A stretch of DNA of 64,000 nt, from positions 25,872 through 89,871 of the forward strand of contig CALSPN010000008.1 in NCBI GenBank assembly GCA_943788245.1, read 5' to 3'. The notes below the pieces were generated by a model. That model did not search any database, had not been told where the DNA came from, and saw nothing but the letters and a program-made list of their open reading frames with translations. Made by a program: the position numbers and the translations under genes. Numbering within the stretch: the stretch's first letter is position 1; each line of letters opens with the position of its first letter. The DNA comes from an uncultured Verrucomicrobiae bacterium. GTDB lineage: Bacteria; Verrucomicrobiota; Verrucomicrobiia; Limisphaerales; AAA164-E04. Shown piece after piece: positions 1 through 9,391 of the stretch.

Positions 1-810
1 GTGAAGGGCGGTTATTTCTCTCAGCAGCGTATTGATGTGTTGAATCCGGAACGAACCCTGATAGAGGAAGCTTTGGATACAGAGCAACGTATCACGGAAC
101 AGCATGCTAGAACTGTGTTAGGCTCTTTTTTGTTTCGTGGTGATGATGTTTTCAAAAAAGTTAAAGTGCTCAGCGGAGGGGAAAAGTCACGTCTTGCCTT
201 GATCAAGCTGCTTTTGAATCCTCCTAACCTTTTATTGATGGATGAGCCGACGACGCATCTGGACATGTCGGGTATTGATGCCTTGATTGCCGCTCTGAAC
301 CAATTCAGTGGCACGCTCATTTTTATCAGCCATGATGTGCATTTCATCCGGTCCATAGCCGAACATGTGGTGCATGTTGAGCATGGGAAATTGAGAAGCT
401 ATCATGGTAACTATGATTATTACCTCTCCAAGCAAGCAGAGGAAGAATCCCGTTTGAATGGAGCAACTGAATCCAAAGGGAAGGCTCAAGTGGTTTCGCG
501 AGGTGCGACGGCTGTCAACAAAACCATGTCCTCCAAAGAACGGCGTCGTATTGAAGCAGAGGAGAGAAATAAACGCTCTGCAAAGCTTCGCAAATACAAA
601 TCTAAAGTCGATGCTATCGAAAAAGAAATTACCTCGTTAGAGGAAAAACAAACCACATTGACTGTGGAATTAGAGCAACCCACAACCTATCAAAATGGTC
701 CTCGGATCGTTGAAATCAATCAGGAGTTAAAGATGATTTCTGATCTGCTTGAATCACGCTCTTCAGAGTGGGAAGTTGCGCAGCAGGAACTTGAGTCCCA
801 TCAATCCTGA
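1..810 (+). CDS. ABC-F family ATPase, C-terminal part (5' truncated)
   Basis: This is the second half of an ABC-F protein, a soluble tandem-ATPase family that acts on ribosomes and has no membrane domain. The ABC signature LSGGEKSR lies near residue 58, Walker B with the D-loop (LLLMDEPTTHLD) near 77-88, and the H-loop FISHD near 106-110. A charged C-terminal tail (about 170-265) rich in Lys/Glu is predicted coiled coil, as in Uup/YdiF-type members. The frame is open to the window edge, so the GTG at position 1 is not a real start and the first ATP-binding domain lies outside. The stop is only 7 bp from the convergent lolD stop. The subgroup cannot be decided from this half. Confidence 0.9.
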   Translation: MKGGYFSQQRIDVLNPERTLIEEALDTEQRITEQHARTVLGSFLFRGDDVFKKVKVLSGGEKSRLALIKLLLNPPNLLLMDEPTTHLDMSGIDALIAALNQFSGTLIFISHDVHFIRSIAEHVVHVEHGKLRSYHGNYDYYLSKQAEEESRLNGATESKGKAQVVSRGATAVNKTMSSKERRRIEAEERNKRSAKLRKYKSKVDAIEKEITSLEEKQTTLTVELEQPTTYQNGPRIVEINQELKMISDLLESRSSEWEVAQQELESHQS

Positions 811-817
811 AAGTAAT

Positions 818-1540
818 TCAAGTGGTTTCTTCGACGCGACCATCTACCAGGTGGAGTGTCCTGTCGGTGCGCTCGGCAATAGATCTGTCATGAGTTGCCA
901 TGATTAAGGTCAGTTTGCATTCCTCTTTTAATTTGAGAAGAAGTTCCATGATCTCTGTGCCTGTTTCCGAGTCCAAATTACCCGTAGGTTCGTCGGCCAA
1001 TAATAGTATCGGTTCGTTGATAAGCGAACGGGCAATGGCAACCCGCTGTTGTTCGCCTCCTGATAATTCATAGGGGCGGTGATCCATGCGTTTTGCCAAC
1101 CCTACTTTCAAAAGCCAATCTTTTGCACTTTTTTCAACCTCATTGACAGATCGACGTGCAATGCGACCAGGTAATGCGACGTTTTCCTGCGCATCCAACT
1201 CTGGGAACAAATGGTAAGCTTGAAAGATAAAACCAACGGATCGATTTCGAAATTGAGAAAGTGAGTTTCCTCCCATCTTGGAAAGATCTTCACCGGCAAC
1301 ACTCAGCTGTCCTGAGTCAGCGCGATCCAGCCCGCCCAGAATATGAAGAAGAGTACTTTTTCCTGAACCTGATGCCCCTACGATGGAAAGGAATTCACCT
1401 CGCCTGACGTTCAGTTCCACGCCGTGCAGCACTCGGATTTGCTTTTTGCCAATATTGTAGCGTTTGGTGATGTCCTTTCCCTTAAGAAGGATTTCAGGAG
1501 ATGGAACTGTTTCTGATTCCAGTGAATGAGATTCAGTCAT
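818..1540 (-). CDS. lolD: Lipoprotein-releasing ABC transporter ATP-binding protein LolD
   Basis: This is the ATPase of the LolCDE-type complex, which extracts lipoproteins from the inner membrane for delivery to the outer membrane. Walker [10 protein letters not shown] is near residue 55, signature LSGGEQQR near 159, Walker [13 protein letters not shown] near 179, and the switch histidine is in MATHD. I chose the ATG at 1540 (MTESHSLE, 240 residues) rather than the more upstream in-frame start at 1606. The upstream stretch has no ABC homology and would overlap lolC by 74 bp. From 1540 the overlap with lolC is 8 bp, typical of translational coupling. A MacB/FtsE-like ATPase is the alternative, but the partner permease favours Lol. 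Confidence 0.9.
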   Translation of the reverse strand: MTESHSLESETVPSPEILLKGKDITKRYNIGKKQIRVLHGVELNVRRGEFLSIVGASGSGKSTLLHILGGLDRADSGQLSVAGEDLSKMGGNSLSQFRNRSVGFIFQAYHLFPELDAQENVALPGRIARRSVNEVEKSAKDWLLKVGLAKRMDHRPYELSGGEQQRVAIARSLINEPILLLADEPTGNLDSETGTEIMELLLKLKEECKLTLIMATHDRSIAERTDRTLHLVDGRVEETT

Positions 1541-2816
1541 GACGCAATGCCTCCACAGGTTGCAGGCGTCCTGCGTTGAATGCCGGAAACACACCTGCCA
1601 ATACACAGAAAATCAAACTCCCGCCACAGATGATCCATAGATCCTTCGGGTCAACGATTGCAGGAAGTTCTTCGAAGCCATAGATGCTTGCTGGGAAAAG
1701 AGAAAACTCCATGGTTTGATTCATGAAAATCAAAAATTCATTACGATATTCGATTGCAAAAAGTCCAAGTGCTAGGCCTATGGAAACTCCCAATAATCCT
1801 ACGAAAACGCTCTGACTCATGAACACCCAGACAACTTGTCTGGATGAGGCTCCCAATGCCTTGAGCATACCTATTTCACGAGTCTTCTGAACGACAAACG
1901 TTATCATCGAACTAGTGATGCCGAAGGCGGCTACCAGCACGATAAAAAAGAGCAGGAATCGGATCATATTCTTCTCCACCACGAGTGCATTAAAAATATC
2001 TTTATTTCGGTCCAGCCAGGTGGAAACGACAAAATCAGGGCCCAGTTGAGTGAGTAATGTTTTCCTCATTTCTGTTGCGGCTTCTGGGTCATCCAGCATC
2101 ACATGAATGCCGTTGGCCTCATTGCCAAGGCTGAACAGGTCTTGGGCATTGAAAAGGGAGCACACCATGCCGTTGGCGTTGTATTCGTAGTAACCAATGT
2201 CAAAGATACCTTCAATGACATAATCATCGGCAAGCGGTGCTGTGGTCTGTTCAGCTGGATCCTTTTTAAGTACATCTCTTACCTCTCGTAGTAAGCTCAT
2301 CGAATAGACCGCAACTGGATCCCCGATGCTCAGCGACAGTCTATTGGCAAGTGCCGAACCTATGAGCAGGCCATTGCCATCAATGCTCTCAAAATCACCA
2401 GCTACCACGCTTTTTTCAAGGTCGCTGACTTGGTCGCTTGTCTCCGAATCAATGCCACGAAGAAAAGGTGCTGCAATCTGCGAGTAGCGTTCCCCACGCT
2501 GTGTTTCGATGACGATGGGACCTTCGATGAACGGCGATGCTCCTGTGACCTTGGGTTGATCACGAATAAATCTGGCTACCTGCTGATAATTTTGCATAGG
2601 CCCCCCCAGTTTTCGGACGATCAAATGAGATTCAAAGCCGATGATCCGGTCTCTTAACTGCAAATCAAAACCGGTCATCACGCTAATGACCACAATCAAT
2701 ACCGCCACCCCTAGAACAACACCAATGATCGAAATCAAGGTGATGATGGATACAAACGTCCTTCTTGGTCGCAGATATCTCAGTGCAAATAAAAGTTCGA
2801 AAGGCAGTCGAGTCAT
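1533..2816 (-). CDS. lolC: LolC/LolE-type lipoprotein-releasing permease
   Basis: This is a 427-residue permease of the FtsX/MacB_PCD superfamily. One transmembrane helix lies near the N-terminus (residues 20-45, after LRPRRTFVSI). A large periplasmic domain follows to about residue 270, and then three C-terminal helices (around 285-305, 330-350 and 390-415). The segments RTFVSIITLIS and TREIGMLKALGASSRQV are typical of LolC/E. The gene overlaps lolD by 8 bp and is transcribed first. Only one permease is present, so the complex is probably a LolF-like homodimer or has its partner elsewhere. Which of LolC, E or F it is cannot be settled from sequence alone. Confidence 0.88.
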   Translation of the reverse strand: MTRLPFELLFALRYLRPRRTFVSIITLISIIGVVLGVAVLIVVISVMTGFDLQLRDRIIGFESHLIVRKLGGPMQNYQQVARFIRDQPKVTGASPFIEGPIVIETQRGERYSQIAAPFLRGIDSETSDQVSDLEKSVVAGDFESIDGNGLLIGSALANRLSLSIGDPVAVYSMSLLREVRDVLKKDPAEQTTAPLADDYVIEGIFDIGYYEYNANGMVCSLFNAQDLFSLGNEANGIHVMLDDPEAATEMRKTLLTQLGPDFVVSTWLDRNKDIFNALVVEKNMIRFLLFFIVLVAAFGITSSMITFVVQKTREIGMLKALGASSRQVVWVFMSQSVFVGLLGVSIGLALGLFAIEYRNEFLIFMNQTMEFSLFPASIYGFEELPAIVDPKDLWIICGGSLIFCVLAGVFPAFNAGRLQPVEALRHD

Positions 2817-2945
2817 GATCTTGAAAACGAAGCTAAACCGGACCTCTTCTCTAAAGCAAGTTATGTCTAAGTGGAGTCATCGAAATTCGCAGGATTGGGG
2901 GTAAATTTGATCGTCGAGCATGGATGTCCGGCTGTATTTGCGCCA

Positions 2946-3539
2946 TCAATCTGGTTTTCTGGATTCCTTCAAAACTTTGTGCGTTTCACCAAGTAGCCAT
3001 CGCGTATCAATTGAGATTTGGAGTTGATTTGCAAAAAACATATTGATCAAAAAGAAAATTGCGGAAGTAACGATCAGATCAGCACTGAAAAACAATGAAA
3101 CTAAAAGGGCAATAAGGCTCAGGTAACCAATGTTTCGAAACAGAGATACCCACAATGAAGATTTAGGGTAAGGATTGAAATATTTTTGATTTGTATCAGC
3201 GCCCGCTATTTTTGCAGGCCCAGCGCTATCCTTTACCCACACTTCGGTGACATCATTGGCACCTTCAGTAAACGAAGCACCGATTTTCTTGTCGTTCCCT
3301 AATTTGAGTGGTGTTGTGAAAGTGTGTTCTCCTCTTTGATATGTAACGGGCACCTCCAGATCCACCAAGCCTTGAATCAGGCCTTTGAGATGCTCAATCG
3401 ATGTTATTTTGGTACCATCAAGCTCCAATATCTTGTCGCCAGGATATAGCCCGGCCATAAATGCCGGAGAGCCATTTTTGGTGTTTTGAACTGTTGGGGT
3501 TGTGTCCATTACATAAAGATTTCCAAGCCACTTTTTCAA
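2946..3539 (-). CDS. PDZ-domain membrane protein of unknown function
   Basis: This 197-residue protein has a PDZ-like domain in its first half. The segment GSPAFMAGLYPGDKILEL (about residues 23-40) is the classic carboxylate-binding loop and strand of HtrA/RseP-type PDZ domains. Two hydrophobic helices follow around 137-150 and 155-170, then a basic C-terminal tail. No HExxH protease motif or serine-protease domain is present, so it is not a complete site-2 protease or HtrA. The start is inferred as TTG at 3537-3539, because an in-frame stop lies three codons upstream and AAGGA sits 9 nt before it. It is divergent from the ClpX-like gene. I do not recognise a named family. Confidence 0.6.
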   Translation of the reverse strand: MKKWLGNLYVMDTTPTVQNTKNGSPAFMAGLYPGDKILELDGTKITSIEHLKGLIQGLVDLEVPVTYQRGEHTFTTPLKLGNDKKIGASFTEGANDVTEVWVKDSAGPAKIAGADTNQKYFNPYPKSSLWVSLFRNIGYLSLIALLVSLFFSADLIVTSAIFFLINMFFANQLQISIDTRWLLGETHKVLKESRKPD

Positions 3540-3661
3540 AGTGAGCTATCCTTTTTTTATTATTCTTCAACAAAAGGTGAACCGCAAGAAACGTTTTATG
3601 GCTTGGAATCAGCCTCTACACTGGGGTTGCAATTCCAGATCCATCCGTCAAGGTTTAGAAA

Positions 3662-5281
3662 ATGAAGAACGAGGACAAAAAGAAGGACATTCCAAGTCCA
3701 GAGGAATTTCAAAAACAACTTTCGGATTTTATGAAGCAGAACTTTTCCGGTATGGGGTTTTCTCCATTTGGAGGGGGCGCATCTGGTAACAAGGAATCAG
3801 CCTCTGGAAACGACGAAGAAACAAAGCAAAGTAGTATTGAGGATTTATTAAAGTTCGATTATCGCCCCAAGGGTGTAAAAGCTTATTTGGACCGTTTTGT
3901 CATTCAGCAGGATGAGGCCAAGAAAGTTTTAAGTGTGGCATTGTGTGATCACTACCATCATGTGCGTCTGGCTTTGGAGGGTAAAGAGGCGCCCAATTAT
4001 GCCAAACAAAATATCATCCTCGTCGGGCCGACTGGTGTTGGCAAAACCTACCTGATCCGGAGTGTTGCTGATCTAATTGGTGTTCCGTTTGTGAAGGCCG
4101 ATGCAACAAAGTTTTCAGAAACTGGTTACGTTGGGTCGGATGTCGAAGATTTGATTCGTGAATTATACCGCCGCTCGGACAATGATCTAAAGCGGGCTCA
4201 GTTCGGTATCGTTTATCTGGATGAGGTGGACAAGATCGCGATGTCCCAGAACTCAGCTGGTTCACGTGATGTCAGCGGTCGTGGAGTGCAAACCAACCTG
4301 CTCAAGCTCATGGAGGAGACAGACGTGTCCGTGCGCTCTCCCAATGATATGGCGAGTCAGATTCAGGCGATGATGGAATCACAAAAGGGGCAAAAGGCGG
4401 CATCCACCATCAACACCAAGCATGTCCTGTTCATCGTCAGTGGGGCCTTCGATGGTTTGGAGCCTATCATTCGTCGTCGAATGAGTGAGGCAACCATTGG
4501 TTTCGCCTCTTCCAGAAATGGCAATCAAAAAGAAGGTGAAATGCTTGAGCAGGTCCAGACCAAAGATTTTATCGAATTTGGATTTGAACCGGAATTCGTT
4601 GGACGTCTGCCCGTACGTGTGGTTTGTAATCCTTTGGAAGTGGAAGATTTATTTCACATCCTCAAAACATCAGAAGGTAGCATCATCCGGCAATATGAAC
4701 AGGATTTTGCTGCATACGGTATCGATATTCTTTTCAAGCCGGATGGCCTTCGTCGCATTGCTGAAATGGCGGTTGAAGAGAAAACGGGTGCCCGAGGATT
4801 GATGACTGTTTGTGAACGAGTTTTCAGGAACTTTAAATATGAGCTGCCAAGTTCCGATGTAAAACGATTTGAAGTGACGCGTGAAGTGGTGGATTGTCCG
4901 GCTGAGCAACTCAAGAAGTTGTTAGCCGAGCAATCTCAAAAGGAACGGGAAGTCGCAGGCAAGATTCTGGATGAATTTGTGGCAAGATTTGAGGAATCAC
5001 ATGAAATTCAAATGGTTATCGAGGAAGCCGGGCGGCGTTGTCTTATTGATCATTCTCTTACCAAAGGCATCCCCATCCGCGATCTGTGGTTGGAGCGATT
5101 CAAGGATTATCAATTTGGACTCAAACTCATCGAACAGAACACCGGCCAAAAGAAATTCATCATCGATGAAGCAGCTGCCAAAGATCCAGACAAGCGACTA
5201 AGTGATTGGGTGGTTGCAAGTTATCGCGAAAAGGAAACTCTAGCTGAGAATGTTGACCAGAAAAACCCTGAGACCGAATAG
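3662..5281 (+). CDS. ClpX-like AAA+ unfoldase lacking the zinc-binding domain
   Basis: This 539-residue AAA+ protein matches the ClpX core. Walker A GPTGVGKT is at 122-129, the pore loop GYVG at 155-158, Walker B IVYLDEVDK at 183-191, an IGF tripeptide at 279-281 where ClpX carries its ClpP-docking loop, and a sensor-2 GARG at 376-379. It differs from ordinary ClpX (about 420 residues). The N-terminal four-cysteine zinc domain is replaced by a 60-residue low-complexity lead rich in Gly, Ser and Glu. About 130 residues of unknown fold follow the core after residue 405. The likely role is ATP-driven unfolding, possibly feeding ClpP because IGF is kept; substrate choice must differ. AAGG lies 8 nt before the ATG. 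Confidence 0.85.
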   Translation: MKNEDKKKDIPSPEEFQKQLSDFMKQNFSGMGFSPFGGGASGNKESASGNDEETKQSSIEDLLKFDYRPKGVKAYLDRFVIQQDEAKKVLSVALCDHYHHVRLALEGKEAPNYAKQNIILVGPTGVGKTYLIRSVADLIGVPFVKADATKFSETGYVGSDVEDLIRELYRRSDNDLKRAQFGIVYLDEVDKIAMSQNSAGSRDVSGRGVQTNLLKLMEETDVSVRSPNDMASQIQAMMESQKGQKAASTINTKHVLFIVSGAFDGLEPIIRRRMSEATIGFASSRNGNQKEGEMLEQVQTKDFIEFGFEPEFVGRLPVRVVCNPLEVEDLFHILKTSEGSIIRQYEQDFAAYGIDILFKPDGLRRIAEMAVEEKTGARGLMTVCERVFRNFKYELPSSDVKRFEVTREVVDCPAEQLKKLLAEQSQKEREVAGKILDEFVARFEESHEIQMVIEEAGRRCLIDHSLTKGIPIRDLWLERFKDYQFGLKLIEQNTGQKKFIIDEAAAKDPDKRLSDWVVASYREKETLAENVDQKNPETE

Positions 5282-5484
5282 ATTTGTATTCAATGCATAT
5301 ATTCTAGACACATGGGGCTGCTCCATTTTCTACAATTTGGCTTCTTGGTTATTCTAGAAAGAATCTTTTTCATCTCCCTCAAGTGGGGTTATGCCTTTAC
5401 TCGTATGCAAGTGATCCATCTGTCGGAAGAGTGCGCTTTAGGTCATCATCGTTGACAAGAGTGTTACTCACTTTTTATCAACCC

Positions 5485-7623
5485 TCAAACAAGCGTCTCA
5501 AAATCTGAGATATTTTGTGACACGGTCCATATTGCGAGGCACCCTTCAGCGCTTGCCGGGTCATTGAGAACGAGTGAGCCAGTTTCAATTCTCCTATGGC
5601 TATCGAGGCGAACTGGATATTTGTCGTTCAGATTTTGAGCCCATTCATTGAAAGAATGGAATGTTGATCGCTTTAAATCGGGTGTCGACAATAGTCGAAG
5701 ATATCCAGGGCAGCCTGGTGCATTATGGCGGCTTAACTCCACTGCCAAACGCCCCATCGTAAACCTTGGATTGATTTCTATGATAGGCTTCAGCCTGATT
5801 TGACCATTCGGATCTGAATAAATGGCTGCGTCGATCCCCAATGGTCCCACAAACCCTGATTTTTCCACTGCTGGTTTGATGAATTTGATCAGATCCTGAA
5901 ACATGCGGGTCATTCTGTCTGGTGATCCCTCGTGAGCAAAGCGAGCCAGCCTGGCTGAAAGTCCTCTGCTGAAGGTCGGAAGCCACAAGGTCCCTTTGTA
6001 CTGACCCCGAGCATCGACCTTCAAGTGGGTCCAGTCCACAATCCGGATTCCACCGGGTTCTACCTCCAACTGCAAAGAAAAATCGCAGAGTCTATCAAGC
6101 CAGGGTTCAATGATGACCTTTCCCTCGCGTTCGATGACATTATTTATCCATGCTAATTGTCGGTCAGAAATCTCTGGCTCCCAAAGGCGCAGCATATTCC
6201 CACCCGCAGATCCGAAAACGGATTTCACCACATGGCGGTGGAAATGCGCATGGCGGAGTACCTCAATTCGCTGGAGCACTTGATCTGTGGATGTAGCAAC
6301 TTTACCAACGGTATCGGGTGAGCAATGCCAATCCTGCCAACCATGATGATCCAAGAATTGTTGGAGTTGACTGGCGCTCCAATCCTTCCCGAACAAAGGG
6401 AGAATGTTTTCTTCCCATACCTTTGCTTTTACTGGAGGGGAGGTCGTCAATTTGCCGATGAGTGGGGTGAAAAGGCTCCAAACATCACTGCTCCAGGCCC
6501 AAGGTTTGAAACTTCCCACCTTACGTTTGAGTAGTTCAGATGTTTTTTCAAGACGTCCCTGTTTGAGGGTTTCAAACTGTGGTAAATCAAAACCCGCTTT
6601 TTTTATCGAAACCAGATATTCCAATCGGGGTTCCTCATTCAGCAAGACCACATCATCCGCTCGACACAAGAAGGCGGGTAATATTTCCAGATCCTTTTTA
6701 AATCCGATCTGCCTTTTGTTTGGAGTGAATCCGGGGCCAGTAGCCATGTATTGCTCGGCAAAGGGATTGAATGTGTAAATGCCCGGAGTTCGGCCTTTGG
6801 ATTTGGAGTAAACGTAGAGTTTGTGAATAAACTCGGAATCCAACCCGACGCGTTTTCGCCCTTCCTGATTGAATGGTTCAGCCTTTGCCCGTCGAGGTGA
6901 TAATGGAAATTCCAATTGTGCTTGATAAGCTTCCCAGTCGCTTAATTCCGGGTTTTTCCATTTTCTGAACCACTTCAATCCGTAACCGACGTGACCAATT
7001 TCATCACGGTAAATCCGCTCGAGGAGTTTTTTGGAATCCATGTCTCCAATTTTTCCAAATTGGCCTGCAAAGAATTTTGAAAAATCCAGATTCGCCTGTT
7101 CAAATGTGAGAGAGAGTCGACTGACATAATCCATGGGAGTTCGCATGGGAGCGATCATTTTCCAGAAATATCCATTCACGTGATACTGTCCAAACTCGAC
7201 ACCTATATCTGAGAGGCGCTTGATGTATATGCGTGTGTGTTCCTGCTCATCCTTTAATGTTTTCAATACCCCTCTTCGAAAAGCCTTGGGAGCCTCTGGG
7301 AATTTCAGGAGTACGAGTGCCATCAGTTCGGTTGCCAGCAACTCATGGTTTGTGAAATAATGAAGTATTCTCGCCCGTGTGGAATCCTTTTCCAGATGAT
7401 GTAAGGCAGGGAATGCTGACTTGCCCTTGTTCTCGGTAAACTGAAGCTGAACATTACGGTGAGGTGCGTTCGGTGCTTCAATAGAAACGCCGGGATGGCT
7501 ATCCGTGATTTTTGATGGACAGTCCAATTTTACCGAAAGTTCCGGACTGAATAGAATACGCTCGGCCAATTCTCGTAGTTCCATGCTCGCTTGATGCAAA
7601 CCGTCAGTGTTGTCTAGTACCAA
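5485..7623 (-). CDS. Ferritin-like diiron (DUF455) / ATP-grasp fusion protein
   Basis: This 712-residue two-domain protein has no signal peptide. Residues about 60-270 match the DUF455 ferritin-like family: NHELLATE (92-99), DEQEH (125-129), FEQANLD (174-180) and DEIGH (207-211) supply the Glu and ExxH ligands of a four-helix diiron site. Residues about 310-640 look like a pre-ATP-grasp plus ATP-grasp ligase. A lysine with a glycine loop, VVKSVFGSAGGN, lies at 465-476, VIIEPWLDR at 503-511, and the metal-binding IIEINPR at 614-620. The family fold predicts an iron-dependent oxidation coupled to an ATP-driven carboxyl-amine ligation, but the substrate is unknown. The ATG overlaps the end of the TauE/SafE gene by 10 bp, so the two are co-transcribed. 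No frameshift interrupts it. Confidence 0.8.
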   Translation of the reverse strand: MVLDNTDGLHQASMELRELAERILFSPELSVKLDCPSKITDSHPGVSIEAPNAPHRNVQLQFTENKGKSAFPALHHLEKDSTRARILHYFTNHELLATELMALVLLKFPEAPKAFRRGVLKTLKDEQEHTRIYIKRLSDIGVEFGQYHVNGYFWKMIAPMRTPMDYVSRLSLTFEQANLDFSKFFAGQFGKIGDMDSKKLLERIYRDEIGHVGYGLKWFRKWKNPELSDWEAYQAQLEFPLSPRRAKAEPFNQEGRKRVGLDSEFIHKLYVYSKSKGRTPGIYTFNPFAEQYMATGPGFTPNKRQIGFKKDLEILPAFLCRADDVVLLNEEPRLEYLVSIKKAGFDLPQFETLKQGRLEKTSELLKRKVGSFKPWAWSSDVWSLFTPLIGKLTTSPPVKAKVWEENILPLFGKDWSASQLQQFLDHHGWQDWHCSPDTVGKVATSTDQVLQRIEVLRHAHFHRHVVKSVFGSAGGNMLRLWEPEISDRQLAWINNVIEREGKVIIEPWLDRLCDFSLQLEVEPGGIRIVDWTHLKVDARGQYKGTLWLPTFSRGLSARLARFAHEGSPDRMTRMFQDLIKFIKPAVEKSGFVGPLGIDAAIYSDPNGQIRLKPIIEINPRFTMGRLAVELSRHNAPGCPGYLRLLSTPDLKRSTFHSFNEWAQNLNDKYPVRLDSHRRIETGSLVLNDPASAEGCLAIWTVSQNISDFETLV

Positions 7624-8393
7624 ATTAACCTGACTCCTGCGATGCCCGAAAAAGCATACAGCAAAATTTCGAAGGCACCTTGTGGAATACGGTCAATTAA
7701 TCGTTTGCCAAGGAATATACCTGCAAAAATGCCCGGCAGCAACAAGACATCCATTTTCAAGGACCAGGTATTGATGATATCCAAATCCGTCATGAATGGC
7801 ACTTTGATGATGTTAACCAGAAGGAAACATCGGGCACCAATGCCCAGGAACTCGTTTTTGGGCATTTTATGAACCAGTGAGTAAATAGAGTAAACGGGGC
7901 CGGCCGCATTAGCCATCATGGTTGAAATACCGATGGTCAATCCACTCCCCCATCTGAAAATTTCAGAATCAGGAAGCTTCTTCAAAAAATCCTGTCTGTA
8001 ACTGCGTGCAAGCTGAAGGATCAGCATTACAAGGATGATGAGGCCTATTGATTTTCTTGCTGTCGAATTGTCGATGCTTCCCAGGAAAAAGTAACCGCCG
8101 ATGATACCAAGAAAACTTGGGATCAGGATGGGCCACACTTGCTTCCACGTCGCATGACGCCGGAACATCGGATAAACAGTGATGTCACAAACAATGAGCA
8201 GTGGTAATATCAAGCCTACGGACTCTTTGGCACCAAATAATTCAGCCATCACTAAAACATTCACCAAGGCCAACCCCGGAAAACCCGTCTTTGAAAACCC
8301 GAGACTGAAAGCTCCCAATAAGGCCAGCGCCCATTGAACCCATGTGATATCTGACAACGCAATCAAGGCATGAAAGTCGCTCCCAACAGGCAT
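7614..8393 (-). CDS. TauE/SafE family anion permease
   Basis: This 259-residue polytopic membrane protein has seven or eight hydrophobic helices. The N-terminal half carries GFSKTGFPGLALV (about 33-45), the glycine/proline signature of the TauE/SafE (DUF81) family, and a second-half repeat starts near LTIGISTMMANAAGP. Members export or import small sulfur-containing or organic anions such as sulfite or sulfoacetate. The substrate cannot be read from sequence. It is first in a two-gene operon with the ferritin-like/ATP-grasp gene (10 bp overlap), which suggests it moves a substrate or product of that enzyme. It is divergent from the outer-membrane protein gene at 8501. Confidence 0.85.
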   Translation of the reverse strand: MPVGSDFHALIALSDITWVQWALALLGAFSLGFSKTGFPGLALVNVLVMAELFGAKESVGLILPLLIVCDITVYPMFRRHATWKQVWPILIPSFLGIIGGYFFLGSIDNSTARKSIGLIILVMLILQLARSYRQDFLKKLPDSEIFRWGSGLTIGISTMMANAAGPVYSIYSLVHKMPKNEFLGIGARCFLLVNIIKVPFMTDLDIINTWSLKMDVLLLPGIFAGIFLGKRLIDRIPQGAFEILLYAFSGIAGVRLIWY

Positions 8394-8500
8394 TCAATGC
8401 AAGCCATTTCGGCATGCATTCCTAACAGCTGTAAAAATTAGTCTTCCCTATTTTTGTTTTGCTTGATTAACAAATATGCGGTTAACTTGAAAATTCAAAC

Positions 8501-9390
8501 ATGATGAAATCAAATAAAAACTTACATCCAAGTTATCGGGCGCTGCTGAATTTTTATCTTTTTGGCGATGATAAGTTCTGCTGCTGCTGATCAACCTTCA
8601 GATAAAAGTAAGTATCACTTATTCCACCCGACACCCGATCACTTATTGAGAGACCTCTCAACCGATAGGCCTGATCTGACGGAATCTCCTTATACAGTGG
8701 ATGCAGGCCATTTCCAGATTGAAACGGACTTCGTGAATGCTTCCTTTGATCATGATAAGTCAGGGGGGAGGCGATGTGTATTCTCGCAGTGAAACCTATG
8801 GAGGAATCAATTTTAAGATTGGATTACTGAACCAAGTAGACTTGCAAAACCGTTTTCAATGTCCATGTGATCGATATGTCCAAGAATCGAATCACTGGAG
8901 CCAAAACGCGCGAGCAGGGTTTTGGTGACATCACAACCCGACTGAAGATCAATCTTTGGGGGAACGATCAAGGTCGAACCGCGCTGGGGGATCATGCCCT
9001 TTCTCAAGTATCCTCTATCTGCCTCAGGTGTACGGAATGGTAAAACCGAGGGTGGAATCATTCTTCCATTTTCCATGGATGCGGGGAAAGGCTGGGGACT
9101 GGGTGCTCAGACGGAAGTGGATTTCGTCAGCGACGGTGCCGGAGGTCATGATGCCGAATACTTCAACCACAGTGACCATCGGGCACGATATCATAGGAAA
9201 TCTTGCTGGTTACACTGAATTTGCCGCACTGTTGACACCTGAAAATTCAGTTGACTGGCAGGGGTTTTGGAACGTCGGTTTCACCTATGCCATCAATGCC
9301 AATACCCAATTGGACTGCGGTTGCAACTTTGGAGTGACTGATTCCGCGCCTGACTACAATCCATTTTTTGGTATGAGCTTCAGGTATTGA
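8501..9390 (+). CDS. Outer-membrane beta-barrel protein (Phenol_MetA_deg-like), frameshifted
   Basis: This is one gene read through five single-base insertions. Removing one base at each of about 8549 (AA), 8765 (G6), 8848 (A4), 8987 (G5) and 9170 (CC) gives a continuous protein of about 294 residues. It starts with a signal peptide (MMKSNKNL, then IFIFLAMISSAAADQ) and continues as a beta-barrel rich in Gly and aromatic residues. The segment TESPYTVDAGHFQIETD is characteristic of the Phenol_MetA_deg/transporter barrel family, and the C-terminus GMSFRY ends in an aromatic residue as outer-membrane barrels do. Substrate is unknown. It ends 1 bp from the convergent RND gene. A true pseudogene is possible, but the error pattern matches tsf. 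Confidence 0.65.
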
Positions 9391-9391
9391 T

